Part shown: one piece after another, positions 17,701 to 26,511 of the stretch | Numbering within the stretch: position 1 is the first letter of the stretch | Layout of the letters: each line of letters begins with the position of its first letter | Assembly (NCBI GenBank): GCA_030656615.1 | Contig: JAUSOY010000078.1 | Coordinates: 95,910 to 159,909, forward strand | Reading direction: 5' to 3' | Length of the DNA stretch: 64,000 nt | From: Bacteroidales bacterium | GTDB lineage: Bacteria > Bacteroidota > Bacteroidia > Bacteroidales > TTA-H9 | Notes under the pieces: model-generated | The model's database searches: none | What the model was told of the DNA's origin: nothing | What the model saw: only the letters and a program-made list of their open reading frames with translations | Made by a program: the position numbers and the translations under genes

Positions 17701-20700
17701 TGAGTCGAATCAGATGAATGCTATCTTGTCGATATTCACCTCACGTGCTGCCATGGAGATAGAGCGGGCAAAATCTGATAAGGAGCTCAGAAATAATATA
17801 AAACGATTCGTACAGGTTGCAGAAAATGCCCAGGAATGGATATGGGAAGTCAATGCAGAAGGATTATACACGTATTCAAGCCCAATGATATATAACATCT
17901 TGGGTTATACACCAGAAGAAGTCGTTAATAAAAATTATTTCTTCGATTTCTTCCATCCGGATGAAAAAGAGCAATTAAAATCACAGGCATTTGAGGCATT
18001 TAAAAATCTAAAACCTGTCACTGCATTTGCTAATCGAAACATTCATAAAAACGGTAAAGTAGTTAATCTGTCAACGAATGGTGTTCCAATTATCGATGAT
18101 CATGGATATTTAATCGGTTACCGAGGAGTGGATGTGGATAATACCAAACAAAAGCTAACGGAAGAAACCCTTCGGTTTATTGCCGAAAGAAGCTGGGAAG
18201 TTAGAGGTGAAAGCTTTTTTAATGCTCTTGCTAGCTATATTGGCCGGGTTACTCAGGTTAATTATGTTATTATTGGAGAAATAGACTCTGCACATGAGAA
18301 TTCACAATCATTAGCTTTCTATTCGAAGGGTTCTATCATCGAGAATTATCAATATAAGCTTGATTCAACACCTTGCAAAAACCTTCTTGAAGACTCCTTT
18401 TATTATGTAAACGAAGGGCTTCAAACTCAGTTTGCCGATAATACTTTAATTAAAGAAATGGGAGCCGTTAGTTATTTTGGAGTCCCATTATATAGTTATA
18501 CCGGAGAACTTACGGGTCAAATTGCCATTCTTGATACAAAGCCTATAGAATATCCTGAAACCATTCAAATGATTCTTCAATTGGTTTCTGCACGAGCAGC
18601 GGCAGAAATAAATCAGATGAATGCCGAAATTCAATTACGAAAAAGCGAAGAAAAATTCAAGATTATTTCACAAATCTCAAATGATTATCTGTTTGAGAGT
18701 AAGGTTTTTGAAAATGGGAATTTTGAATTAATATGGGTGGGCGGAGCATTTCAAAGCATTTCCGGTTATACCATGTCAGAATATAAAGCAGCCGGAGGTT
18801 GGAGAGCCCTATTACATCCCGATGATATTGCTGAAGACAACCTGAATATTGAAAAACTCATGCATGGGGAATCGGTAGTAGCTGAAGCACGAACATATCA
18901 CAAAAACAAAACGACACATTGGGTACGTAGCCATGCACATCCGATAATCGACGAAAATAATGGCCAATTAATCGGTATCATTGGTGCTGTTGAAGATATT
19001 TCTGATCGTAAAAATTCGGAAGAAGCGTTGAAAGAGAGCGAACGACGAATGAAAACGCTGATGGGGAATCTTCCCGGAATGGCTTATCGTTGTAAAAACG
19101 ACCATGATTGGACCAAAGAATTTGTAAGTGAAGGCTGCTTTGAACTCACCGGATACAAACCCGATGATTTAGTTGGTAATAAAACCGTAAGTTTCAATTC
19201 ATTAATCTTGCCAAAATACAGAGATTACCTCTGGGAAAAATGGCAAAGATTACTACCTCTTCATGAAAAATTTCAGGATGAGTATGAAATCCGGACCGCT
19301 GACGGTAGTATTAAATGGATTTGGGAACAAGGACAAGGTGTTTATGACGAAAATGGAAATGTTATAGCCCTGGAAGGATTTTATACCGATGTAACTACAC
19401 GGAAGCAATCAGAAATCATTCAAACCATACAATACAATATTGCCAATGCTATTGTTGAGACAAAAGATCTGTCGTTGCTTCTTGGAGTCATAAGACGCGA
19501 ATTGGATAAACTACTGGATACAACAAATTTTTATGTGGCATTGTATAATTCTGAAACGGGAATGCTCAAATCTGATGTTTTTAAGGATGAAAAAGATGAG
19601 ATTCTGGAATGGCCCGCCTATAAGTCTCTAACCGGATTTGTAATCCAGGAGAGAAAACCGGTTTTGATTCTTAAAAAGGACATGCAAAAAATGGTAGACC
19701 AGGGCGATTTAAATCTTCTTGGCACTCTGTCTGAAATATGGATGGGAGTTCCTATTGAAAATGAGGGCAAGGTCTATGGAGTTATTGCGGTTCAAAATTA
19801 CGACAATGAGAATGCATACAACCACACAAGCCTGAATTTTCTTGAAATTATTGCCAATCAACTCAGTATCTTCATTAAAAATCAGGAAGCTCAGGAAGCA
19901 ACCACCCGAATGACAAAGGCAGTAGTGCAAAGTCCGGCAAGTATAATCATTACGGATATCGAAGGAAATATTCAGTATGTTAATCCAAAGTTCGAAGAAG
20001 TAACTGGATATACAGCAGAAGAAGTGCAGGGCAAAAATCCTCGATTCCTTAATTCCGGAATGCAAAGCAAAGAATTCTACCGTCAAATGTGGTCAACTAT
20101 TTTATCTGGTCAGGACTGGCATGGCGAATTTCATAATCTTAGAAAAAATGGCGAACTGTTTTGGGAGAATGCTCTCTTATCGCCAATATTAAATGATGCT
20201 GATGAAATAGTACAATTTATTTCTGTTAAAGAAGACATTACAGAAAAGAAAAAAATTCTGGATGAATTAGTTATCGCCAAGGAACATGCCGAAGAAAATG
20301 ATCGGCTTAAATCAGCTTTTCTGGCCAATATGAGCCATGAAATCCGGACACCGCTTAATGGAATCCTAGGCTTTACTAAAATGCTTACTGAGGGCGATCC
20401 AAGCCCTCAGCAAAAGGAACAATTTATCTCAATAATTGATAGCAGTAGTGAGCGATTGCTAAGTGTTGTAAACGATATTCTTGATATATCCCTTATTCAA
20501 TCGAATCAAATCAAACTTTTTCCAGAACCCTTCGGAATAAATAAATTTATTGAAGAACTCCTGACATTTTACGAAACGGTACAGGCCGAAAAAATTAGAA
20601 AAATAAAGCTGTTTATTGATATACCACAAACAATTCAAAAACTCATTATTACAGCAGATCGTAACAGACTTTACCAGATATTTAAAAATCTGATAGACAA

Positions 20701-21406
20701 TTCATTTAAGTTTACCAGTGAAGGTGAAATAAGCTTTGGCTATAAAGTTCTATCCGATAATCAAATAATTTTCTTTGTAAAAGATACCGGAATTGGTATT
20801 AGTGAGGAAAAACAAAAAGCGATTTTCGAAGCATTTCAGCAAGCCGATGAAACAACACCGGTACTCTTTGGTGGTACAGGTCTTGGCCTTTCGATTGCTT
20901 CCGGACTTCTAGCCCGCATGAATGGTGAAATTTGGGTTGAATCTAAAATCGGTCATGGAGCTTGTTTTAATTTTTCAATCCCATTTACATCAACGCTTAA
21001 AGAAACAAAAGCGGTAAAAATAAGGACAAATAACTCAACGACCAATTTTAGTGGACTTAAAGTTCTAATTGTTGAGGATGATGATTCTGGTGCACAGTAT
21101 CTTTTCGAAATTTTCAAAACAAAGGGAGCCGAGGTCTTTTTTGCAGGAAGCGCAGAAGAGGCTATTCAGATGGTTGATACAGATGAGCCCCAACTCATTA
21201 TGATGGATATTCGGTTACCTGGAATGAGTGGTTTAGAGGCTACAACCATCATTAAAGCAAAAAAACCACATATTCCGATAATGGCCCAAACAGCCTTTGC
21301 AATGTATGGCGATGCTGAAAAGGCCATAAATGCCGGATGTGATGCTTACATATCAAAACCTATCAATCCACTACTGTTATTTGAAAAGTTGAAGAAAATT
21401 CTTTAG
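14738..21406 (+). CDS. Giant hybrid sensor histidine kinase (about 8 PAS, 3 GAF, HisKA, HATPase, REC)
   Basis: A 2222-residue membrane-bound hybrid kinase. A first helix (about 13-33) and a second (about 305-335) enclose a periplasmic sensor of some 270 residues, Cache-like in layout. Then follow PAS at about 350, 487, 615 and 743, GAF at 864-1010, PAS at 1023, GAF at 1147-1300, PAS at 1307 and 1438, GAF at 1560-1715 and PAS at 1729. HisKA carries H1867 (MSHEIRTPLNGILGF); the ATPase domain has DNSFKF, DTGIGIS and GGTGLGLSI; the C-terminal receiver has LIVEDDDS and D2157 (MMDIRLPG). PAS copies at 487 and 1438 (both NLPGMAY ... FVSEGC) and the first two GAF copies are clearly related, so the sensor array grew by internal duplication. 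No output domain or partner regulator is adjacent, so it is an orphan whose phosphate acceptor lies elsewhere. Confidence 0.95.
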   Translation: MNNPITNRQRRIFPYVLPVIIVTFLISIAAIAYYDREKKQVLDNIQNKLQLVSELKSQQIQTWLEERIADATSDIKSEYFIEAITAYANLYTKGQIYTPQSINLYSRLQKRLKLLKAEGNFEDVFITDTAFNIIINSENINKPFLFTETIESARIVLRKGETQLTNFYYNPAESHTHMDIISIVRFSESLTAALIYFRVNPDSFLYPYLDSWPYPSKTSETLLITQKDDSVIFISKLQNWKNETGKHLAIDFKQTEVPAVKAAMGTKGFVEGIDYTGENVYAYLSKIEGTDWFLVTKVDRNEISEKLSPILITTIGYSLLIILFTSSLFFFFFSIKTNKLNKKILQAQKEFYTSLYSIADGVITTDQHGKIRIMNKSACLLLDWTDEEVQGKNIDEVLWLFDENSVETRVNPVLTVLNSKLLTLDSKHFFLINRKGEKKAVTTTASPIYDETNKIIGVVLTLKDQTEEQSRKLELETHRQKLIMLLSNLPGMAYSCLNDDNWTMEFVSEGCLKLTGYLPKELIGNTEISYASVIRENYRPKVWEMVQQAIDNRSSFILEYEINCKNGDKKWVWEQGQGIFSDDGNLIRLEGFITDITVQKRAKEILEESERDLKIIIESSPLAMALADNEHNVIYLNKTFIETFGYNEKDIPNLTYWWNLAYPDPIYRENLKKSWIAAFDKANKSSSQISPLEVNVQCKDGSYKHILLKSSVIDNRNITIFQDISDRVLAENALKANEKKYRQLHESMTEAFVMVNLEGHILEFNEVYRSLLGYTKDELLGMDFRKITPEKWIEPEEEIITNQILIRGSSEIFEKEYIRKDGTVFPVELRAFLITNEIGEPESMWAIVRDITYRKQTEKALELIAGEGISKQGENSFSESMVLFVSKTFGVEQVLFGEYIAREDSVKSIAVCSGGEIVPNISYQLKDTPCENVINQKNCFYPKKIRLQFPKDLLLSEMKAESYIGIPLWNSQGNAIGIIALIDTKPMNESNQMNAILSIFTSRAAMEIERAKSDKELRNNIKRFVQVAENAQEWIWEVNAEGLYTYSSPMIYNILGYTPEEVVNKNYFFDFFHPDEKEQLKSQAFEAFKNLKPVTAFANRNIHKNGKVVNLSTNGVPIIDDHGYLIGYRGVDVDNTKQKLTEETLRFIAERSWEVRGESFFNALASYIGRVTQVNYVIIGEIDSAHENSQSLAFYSKGSIIENYQYKLDSTPCKNLLEDSFYYVNEGLQTQFADNTLIKEMGAVSYFGVPLYSYTGELTGQIAILDTKPIEYPETIQMILQLVSARAAAEINQMNAEIQLRKSEEKFKIISQISNDYLFESKVFENGNFELIWVGGAFQSISGYTMSEYKAAGGWRALLHPDDIAEDNLNIEKLMHGESVVAEARTYHKNKTTHWVRSHAHPIIDENNGQLIGIIGAVEDISDRKNSEEALKESERRMKTLMGNLPGMAYRCKNDHDWTKEFVSEGCFELTGYKPDDLVGNKTVSFNSLILPKYRDYLWEKWQRLLPLHEKFQDEYEIRTADGSIKWIWEQGQGVYDENGNVIALEGFYTDVTTRKQSEIIQTIQYNIANAIVETKDLSLLLGVIRRELDKLLDTTNFYVALYNSETGMLKSDVFKDEKDEILEWPAYKSLTGFVIQERKPVLILKKDMQKMVDQGDLNLLGTLSEIWMGVPIENEGKVYGVIAVQNYDNENAYNHTSLNFLEIIANQLSIFIKNQEAQEATTRMTKAVVQSPASIIITDIEGNIQYVNPKFEEVTGYTAEEVQGKNPRFLNSGMQSKEFYRQMWSTILSGQDWHGEFHNLRKNGELFWENALLSPILNDADEIVQFISVKEDITEKKKILDELVIAKEHAEENDRLKSAFLANMSHEIRTPLNGILGFTKMLTEGDPSPQQKEQFISIIDSSSERLLSVVNDILDISLIQSNQIKLFPEPFGINKFIEELLTFYETVQAEKIRKIKLFIDIPQTIQKLIITADRNRLYQIFKNLIDNSFKFTSEGEISFGYKVLSDNQIIFFVKDTGIGISEEKQKAIFEAFQQADETTPVLFGGTGLGLSIASGLLARMNGEIWVESKIGHGACFNFSIPFTSTLKETKAVKIRTNNSTTNFSGLKVLIVEDDDSGAQYLFEIFKTKGAEVFFAGSAEEAIQMVDTDEPQLIMMDIRLPGMSGLEATTIIKAKKPHIPIMAQTAFAMYGDAEKAINAGCDAYISKPINPLLLFEKLKKIL

Positions 21407-21416
21407 AATATAAAAT

Positions 21417-21456
21417 TATGAGAGAGGGCGACACCGTTGGTGCCGCCCTCTCTCAT
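21417..21456. terminator. Rho-independent bidirectional terminator
   Basis: A near-perfect hairpin (TATGAGAGAGGGCG at 21417-21430 paired with CGCCCTCTCTCATA) with an inner CACC/GGTG stem, followed by AAAA on + and preceded by T/A-rich sequence. It separates the convergent histidine kinase and M16 peptidase genes. Confidence 0.92.
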
Positions 21457-21471
21457 AAAAATTCAAATATA

Positions 21472-24273
21472 TTAATCGTTTAACAATTGTACATCGCCAA
21501 AACCAAGACCTTTTAATGCATCCTTCTGGGTACGGGCATCACCGGCCACAACAATTATCATATTATCCTGATCGAGATATTTTCTTGCCAGACTTAAATG
21601 TTTTTCGGCCGTCATATTCCTGACAATTTCTTCTTCCTGTAGAACATAATCAGGACTGAGATTGTACTCACTAATATTTTCGAGCATACTTACCTGAGCA
21701 TTCAACGTCTCAAACTCCAATGCATTCCCTTTAATCAAAGCACTTTTCGTAAATTCCATATCTTCTGGTTTAACTTCCATACGATATTGAGCAATGAGGT
21801 CATTGATAATTTGTACACTTTCGAGCGTAGCACTGGAACGAACACTGGTAGAAGCGGTAAAATAACCAGCAAATTTATTAGCCGAGAATCCTGAACGGGC
21901 GCCGTATGTATAACCCTTCTCTTCTCGTAAAACCAGATTTAAAACTCCATTGAAAGAGCCACCCAATTTATAATTCATAACCGTATTAGCAAAATAATCC
22001 TCATGCGAACGGGCTACTGAAGGGCAACCAGCCATAATTACCGACTGTTTAGCACCAGGAATATCTACAAAATAGACCTTCGCTGAATGCTCTTTTGTTG
22101 ATATGGCAGGATAAACAACATTCTTAACTTTTGAAGGCCATTTTCCGTTAAAACGGGTAGTCAATGCCAGCATATTTTTCATATCAATATCACCGGCTAC
22201 ATGTAAATTTGCTAATTGCGCCGAAAAATTCTTTTTCCAATAAGCCTTCAGATCGTCCATTGTAATAGAAGCTACGCTTTCTTCAGTACCCCGGCCATTA
22301 ACACCCATAATATTATCATCGCCGTACAAAATTTTAAAGAAGGCTTCAGAAGCTCTGGCATTCGCATTGGCTTTCGACATTTTTAATCCATTCAGCACCT
22401 TTGTTTTAATGATCGACAATGAAGCAGTATCCCAACGTGGTGTGAATAACATTTCAGCAACTAAATCGAGGGTTTTACTGAGATTCCGTGCCAGACAATT
22501 TCCATTAACACGAATCTGCGATTTTCCTGCATTGAAATTAATATTCGCTCCAAGCATCTTGATGGCCTCTTCCAATTCTTCCGGAGTTTTAGCAGCAGTA
22601 CCTTCTTCGAGCATATTAGCAAGTATGGAAGCCAATCCCGCTTTTTCGATGGGTTCAAAAATCTGACCACCATCCAATGTCAGTGAAAATCTAACGAGCG
22701 GAAGTTCCTGATTTTTAATTACATAAAGCATCATTCCATCGGCAAGCTGTTTACGGGTAAATACCGGAATATTCACTTTTGGTAATGGTCCGGGAGTAGG
22801 TTCTACTGAGCGATCAAACAAAGCAGGTGTCTTTATTACTTCAACATTCTCTGTAACAGCAAGTTTAACCTCGCTGGCCTCCTCAATCTTCTCTTCTTTG
22901 ATATTTGCTTTTTCGGCTCCTTTAGGAATTAAATCAAGTTTCCCTTTTGGAACAAAACCCACGCAAACATAATTTTTACCTTTTATATACTGATTATAAA
23001 CCCTCCAAACATCCTCAGCTGTTACAGCCTTAAGGTTTTCAATATCTTTTCCGATAAAAGAAGGATCGCCAGCATATTCATTATAACGGGCCAATTGAAA
23101 CGACTTACCTAAAATGCTACTGATGCCATTATAGAACTGTGTTTCGAGTCCGGCTTTAATCGTTTCAAGATCCTTATCTGTAAATTTATCTTTTTCGAAG
23201 CGATCGAAAGCTTCAAAAACAGCATCTTCCACCGCAGCAAGCGAAATGCCATCTGAGGCGGAAATGCCTATGTTAAACTTACCTGTAAGCTCTGAAGAAC
23301 TATTATAAACACCAACCTGAGAAGTCAATTTCTTTTCTTTAACCAACACTTTATACATCGGCGATTTTTTTCCTTCAGAAAGTAAGCTACCCAAAACATC
23401 CAAAGCATAGGAATCAGGAGTATACTGCTCTACAACGGGCCATACCATCGAAATACGGGAAGCACGAGCAAAACTGTCCTCATGAAAAAGTTTTACGGTT
23501 TTATTAATGCTGATGTTATGTGGTTTTGGATCATTCACCGGATAATTCGAAACAATTTCACCAAAATATTTAGAAACCAAAGGTTTTATAGTATTTACAT
23601 CGATATCTCCGGCGATAACCAAAGTAGCATTGTTAGGACCATAATAGTGACGATAAAACTCTTTAACGTCTTCTAATGTGGCTGATGTAAGATCTTCCAT
23701 TTCTCCAATGACCTGCCAGCTATAAGGATGACTTTCAGGATATAAAGCTCTGTCGGTTACATAACCCATATGTCCGTACGGACGGTTATCGTAATTCTGT
23801 CTTTTCTCATTCTGTACAACATTCTGCTGATTAACAAAGGCTTCCTGCGTTACGGTATTGAGTAAATATCCCATTCGATCCGATTCCATCCAAAGAACCA
23901 TCTCAAGAGAATTTTTTGGAACTATTTCGTAATACACAGTTCCATCACGATTGGTGCCTCCATTTAACGTACCACCAGCACCCTGAATTTTTTTAAAAAA
24001 CTGATCCTGAGGAATGTTTTCTGATTCCTGAAACATCATATGCTCAAAAAGATGTGCGAAACCAGTTTTACCAGGTACTTCGCGATTCGATCCGACATGA
24101 TACTGAATTGCAACAGCAACAATGGGATCACTTTTATCAACATGAAGTATTACATCAAGTCCATTTGATAACTGATACTTCTCATAAGAAATTTTCAGAC
24201 CTCCGTCCTGGGCCTGAGTGACAAAAGGTGCCACCAGTAAAAATGCTAAAAAGATTTTGTAAATGGTTTTCAT
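21472..24273 (-). CDS. M16-family zinc metallopeptidase (two-domain, periplasmic)
   Basis: A 933-residue pitrilysin/processing-peptidase-like protein with a signal peptide (cleavage near TQAQ, residue 22). The inverted zinc motif HLFEH is at residues 74-78 (H74, E77 catalytic, H78) in the first M16 domain; the second half (from about residue 500) repeats the fold without the motif (VRFSLTLDGGQIFEP ... LANMLEEGT), as is normal for the inactive C-domain. Such single-chain periplasmic or outer-membrane-associated enzymes are common in Bacteroidota and degrade or process peptides. It is 64 bp downstream of the M48 gene on the same strand and may be co-transcribed with it. Confidence 0.95.
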   Translation of the reverse strand: MKTIYKIFLAFLLVAPFVTQAQDGGLKISYEKYQLSNGLDVILHVDKSDPIVAVAIQYHVGSNREVPGKTGFAHLFEHMMFQESENIPQDQFFKKIQGAGGTLNGGTNRDGTVYYEIVPKNSLEMVLWMESDRMGYLLNTVTQEAFVNQQNVVQNEKRQNYDNRPYGHMGYVTDRALYPESHPYSWQVIGEMEDLTSATLEDVKEFYRHYYGPNNATLVIAGDIDVNTIKPLVSKYFGEIVSNYPVNDPKPHNISINKTVKLFHEDSFARASRISMVWPVVEQYTPDSYALDVLGSLLSEGKKSPMYKVLVKEKKLTSQVGVYNSSSELTGKFNIGISASDGISLAAVEDAVFEAFDRFEKDKFTDKDLETIKAGLETQFYNGISSILGKSFQLARYNEYAGDPSFIGKDIENLKAVTAEDVWRVYNQYIKGKNYVCVGFVPKGKLDLIPKGAEKANIKEEKIEEASEVKLAVTENVEVIKTPALFDRSVEPTPGPLPKVNIPVFTRKQLADGMMLYVIKNQELPLVRFSLTLDGGQIFEPIEKAGLASILANMLEEGTAAKTPEELEEAIKMLGANINFNAGKSQIRVNGNCLARNLSKTLDLVAEMLFTPRWDTASLSIIKTKVLNGLKMSKANANARASEAFFKILYGDDNIMGVNGRGTEESVASITMDDLKAYWKKNFSAQLANLHVAGDIDMKNMLALTTRFNGKWPSKVKNVVYPAISTKEHSAKVYFVDIPGAKQSVIMAGCPSVARSHEDYFANTVMNYKLGGSFNGVLNLVLREEKGYTYGARSGFSANKFAGYFTASTSVRSSATLESVQIINDLIAQYRMEVKPEDMEFTKSALIKGNALEFETLNAQVSMLENISEYNLSPDYVLQEEEIVRNMTAEKHLSLARKYLDQDNMIIVVAGDARTQKDALKGLGFGDVQLLND

Positions 24274-24337
24274 GATTGTTAATTTGGTTATTGATTTCCC
24301 TTGTTAAGGATAATTATTTTTATTCTGACTGAACATC

Positions 24338-25603
24338 TTACTCATTATTTTCCTTCAATTTATCAAGGGCTATGAGCCTTTGTAATAATGGAGGATGCGA
24401 ATAATGAACAAATACATATGCCGGATGCGGCTGCAAATTACTCAGATTATTGTTTGAAAGTGAAATTAATGCTGATTGAAGTGCAGTAACTTCATATTTT
24501 TCAGCGGCAAATGCATCAGCCGCGTATTCATTTCGCCTCGAAATATAACTAAACAAAATCCCCAGGATAACAGAAACTGGCGTATACAATATCCCAAAAG
24601 CAAGAATGCCCAGATGAAAGGATGCTTTTGCCGATTCTCCTGCAATGGCTCTGGAAATATTTTCACTGATTTCTGATTCAGGAGCAATAAACAATCCAAG
24701 AATAAATAGCATAAGACCCATCTGTAAAATACCAAGAATTAATCCATTCCTAACATGTTTCAATGTATTATGTCCAACTTCGTGAGCAAGAATAGCCACA
24801 ATTTCCTTTGTTGTATGATTCTGAATCAGCGTATCATATAAAACAATTCGCTTTCGGCGACCTAAGCCTGCAAAATACGCATTGGCTTTACTACTTCTTT
24901 TGCTTCCATCGATTACAAAAATATTTTCGAGGGCAAATCCGGTCTTATTAGCAAAGTCCTCGATGGCGCTACGTAATTCACCCTCCGGAAGTGGTGTCTG
25001 TTTATTGAATAAAGGAACGATCAGGCTTGAATAAAAAAAAGTAAAGAATAACATAAAAACACTCAGAATGCCGAGGGTAATTACCCAAAACCAGGCACCG
25101 GTAAAATGAAAAACAATAATAATCAATGTCAACAGCCCCCCACCTATTACGACTGACAATAGAAGTGATTTTAATTTATCAGTAACGAAAATTTTCCAGT
25201 TGCTTTTATTGAAACCAAAACGCTCTTCAATAATAAAAGTATGAATACACTGAAACGGTAAGGAAATTATATCGATAAGAATTCCAATAATACCAAGAAA
25301 TAGTAATGGTAAAAGGATATAATGCTCTGTATAACTACGGATTATTGAATCCACATTCCCTAAAAACCCAGATAATATCACGATAAGTGTCAGAATAAAC
25401 ATTAATACACCCGAAATCAAATCAAGACGATCTTTTGCTGATTCGTACAATTGAGATTTTTTATACTGACCGGAACTAAAAACTCCAATTAATCGATGGT
25501 TTAAAGGCTTTTTACGTGCTTTTGAATTCAGCACATCGAGTATCAATCCGAAAAAATATTCTAAAACAATAATGGAAACGATAAGGTAAAAAATCAGGTT
25601 CAT
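24338..25603 (-). CDS. M48-family (Ste24/CAAX prenyl protease 1-like) membrane metalloprotease
   Basis: A 421-residue polytopic membrane peptidase. The zinc motif HEVGH (H274, E275, H278) lies in ILAHEVGHNTLKH, and the third ligand is E359 in SRRNEYAADAFA. Around seven hydrophobic helices and an N-terminal region of the Peptidase_M48_N type (residues 30-200) match Ste24. Bacteria have no prenylated CAAX proteins as main clients, so these homologues are thought to act in membrane-protein quality control. It is followed by the M16 gene on the same strand. Confidence 0.95.
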   Translation of the reverse strand: MNLIFYLIVSIIVLEYFFGLILDVLNSKARKKPLNHRLIGVFSSGQYKKSQLYESAKDRLDLISGVLMFILTLIVILSGFLGNVDSIIRSYTEHYILLPLLFLGIIGILIDIISLPFQCIHTFIIEERFGFNKSNWKIFVTDKLKSLLLSVVIGGGLLTLIIIVFHFTGAWFWVITLGILSVFMLFFTFFYSSLIVPLFNKQTPLPEGELRSAIEDFANKTGFALENIFVIDGSKRSSKANAYFAGLGRRKRIVLYDTLIQNHTTKEIVAILAHEVGHNTLKHVRNGLILGILQMGLMLFILGLFIAPESEISENISRAIAGESAKASFHLGILAFGILYTPVSVILGILFSYISRRNEYAADAFAAEKYEVTALQSALISLSNNNLSNLQPHPAYVFVHYSHPPLLQRLIALDKLKENNE

Positions 25604-25704
25604 ATTTGCGAAATTGATACGTAAATTATGATTATATAGACTTGATAATCAAGTAACTTGCTAAATACTAATAATTACTCTGGTCAATTTTTTATTCTGT
25701 GTTT

Positions 25705-26460
25705 CTAAATCCATCCTCTGAGATAATAAATCCAGTATCCGGTAATTTCATGAATTAAAGAATTCCAACGCATTAAGTTATCGGGTTTAGGAAAAAATAC
25801 GGCTCCATAATAATATCGCCTGTCGCCTGCCCATTTTTCGACCGGATATGGCGTTACATTTAATCCCACCTGACGAAAGGATTTATACGCTCTGGGCATA
25901 TGATCGGCAGATGTTACCAAAAGATATCTTTTCTGCGGTGATTCACTACCAAGCAATTGCAGGCAATTCACAGCATTTTCATGGGTATTTCTAGAGGTGG
26001 ATTCTACAAGGATATCCTTTTCAGGTATACCTATTCCGACAAGATAGCGCTGCAAATACGAACTTTCTTCATATCCCGGGTCTGTTAATGAGCCGGAGCC
26101 ACCACTAAGGACTATTTTACGACATACTCCTTGTTTGTATAACAAAACCGCCTGAAGCAATCGATCGGTAGAATTCCGGAAAATCATTCGATCATAATCA
26201 GTAGAATGTGTTACCATCCATCCGCCTGGTACTATACAGGCATCAAATACAACTCCTTTACGAAGTTTAACCATCGGACTTTCCCATGCCCGGTATGCCT
26301 CAGTCACTAAAAATCCATTGGAAAAAAGGTAAAGGACAAGGATACTTAGTATAATGTATAGTTTGCGGGATTTCTTACGCAAAGCAAGCGTTGCAAGAAT
26401 TAATACCCATACGAGGGGTGATAGAAAAACGCCTAAAAATTTTGATAATGCGAAAAACAT
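25705..26460 (-). CDS. YdcF/SanA/ElyC-family (DUF218) membrane protein
   Basis: A 251-residue protein with two N-terminal hydrophobic helices (residues 5-25 and 32-52) and a DUF218 domain: ACIVPGGWMV, VLLYKQGVCRKIVLSGGSGS, ESTSRNTHENA and YLLVTSADHMPRAYKSF are the family blocks. ElyC/SanA-type proteins influence envelope integrity and peptidoglycan or lipid-carrier metabolism. It is 51 bp downstream of the VWA-like gene on the same strand. Family assignment is firm; activity is not known. Confidence 0.9.
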   Translation of the reverse strand: MFFALSKFLGVFLSPLVWVLILATLALRKKSRKLYIILSILVLYLFSNGFLVTEAYRAWESPMVKLRKGVVFDACIVPGGWMVTHSTDYDRMIFRNSTDRLLQAVLLYKQGVCRKIVLSGGSGSLTDPGYEESSYLQRYLVGIGIPEKDILVESTSRNTHENAVNCLQLLGSESPQKRYLLVTSADHMPRAYKSFRQVGLNVTPYPVEKWAGDRRYYYGAVFFPKPDNLMRWNSLIHEITGYWIYYLRGWI

Positions 26461-26511
26461 AAATGGATTTTCTACAAATATAATAAGAAGCTTGTAGATA
26501 TAAACAATATC

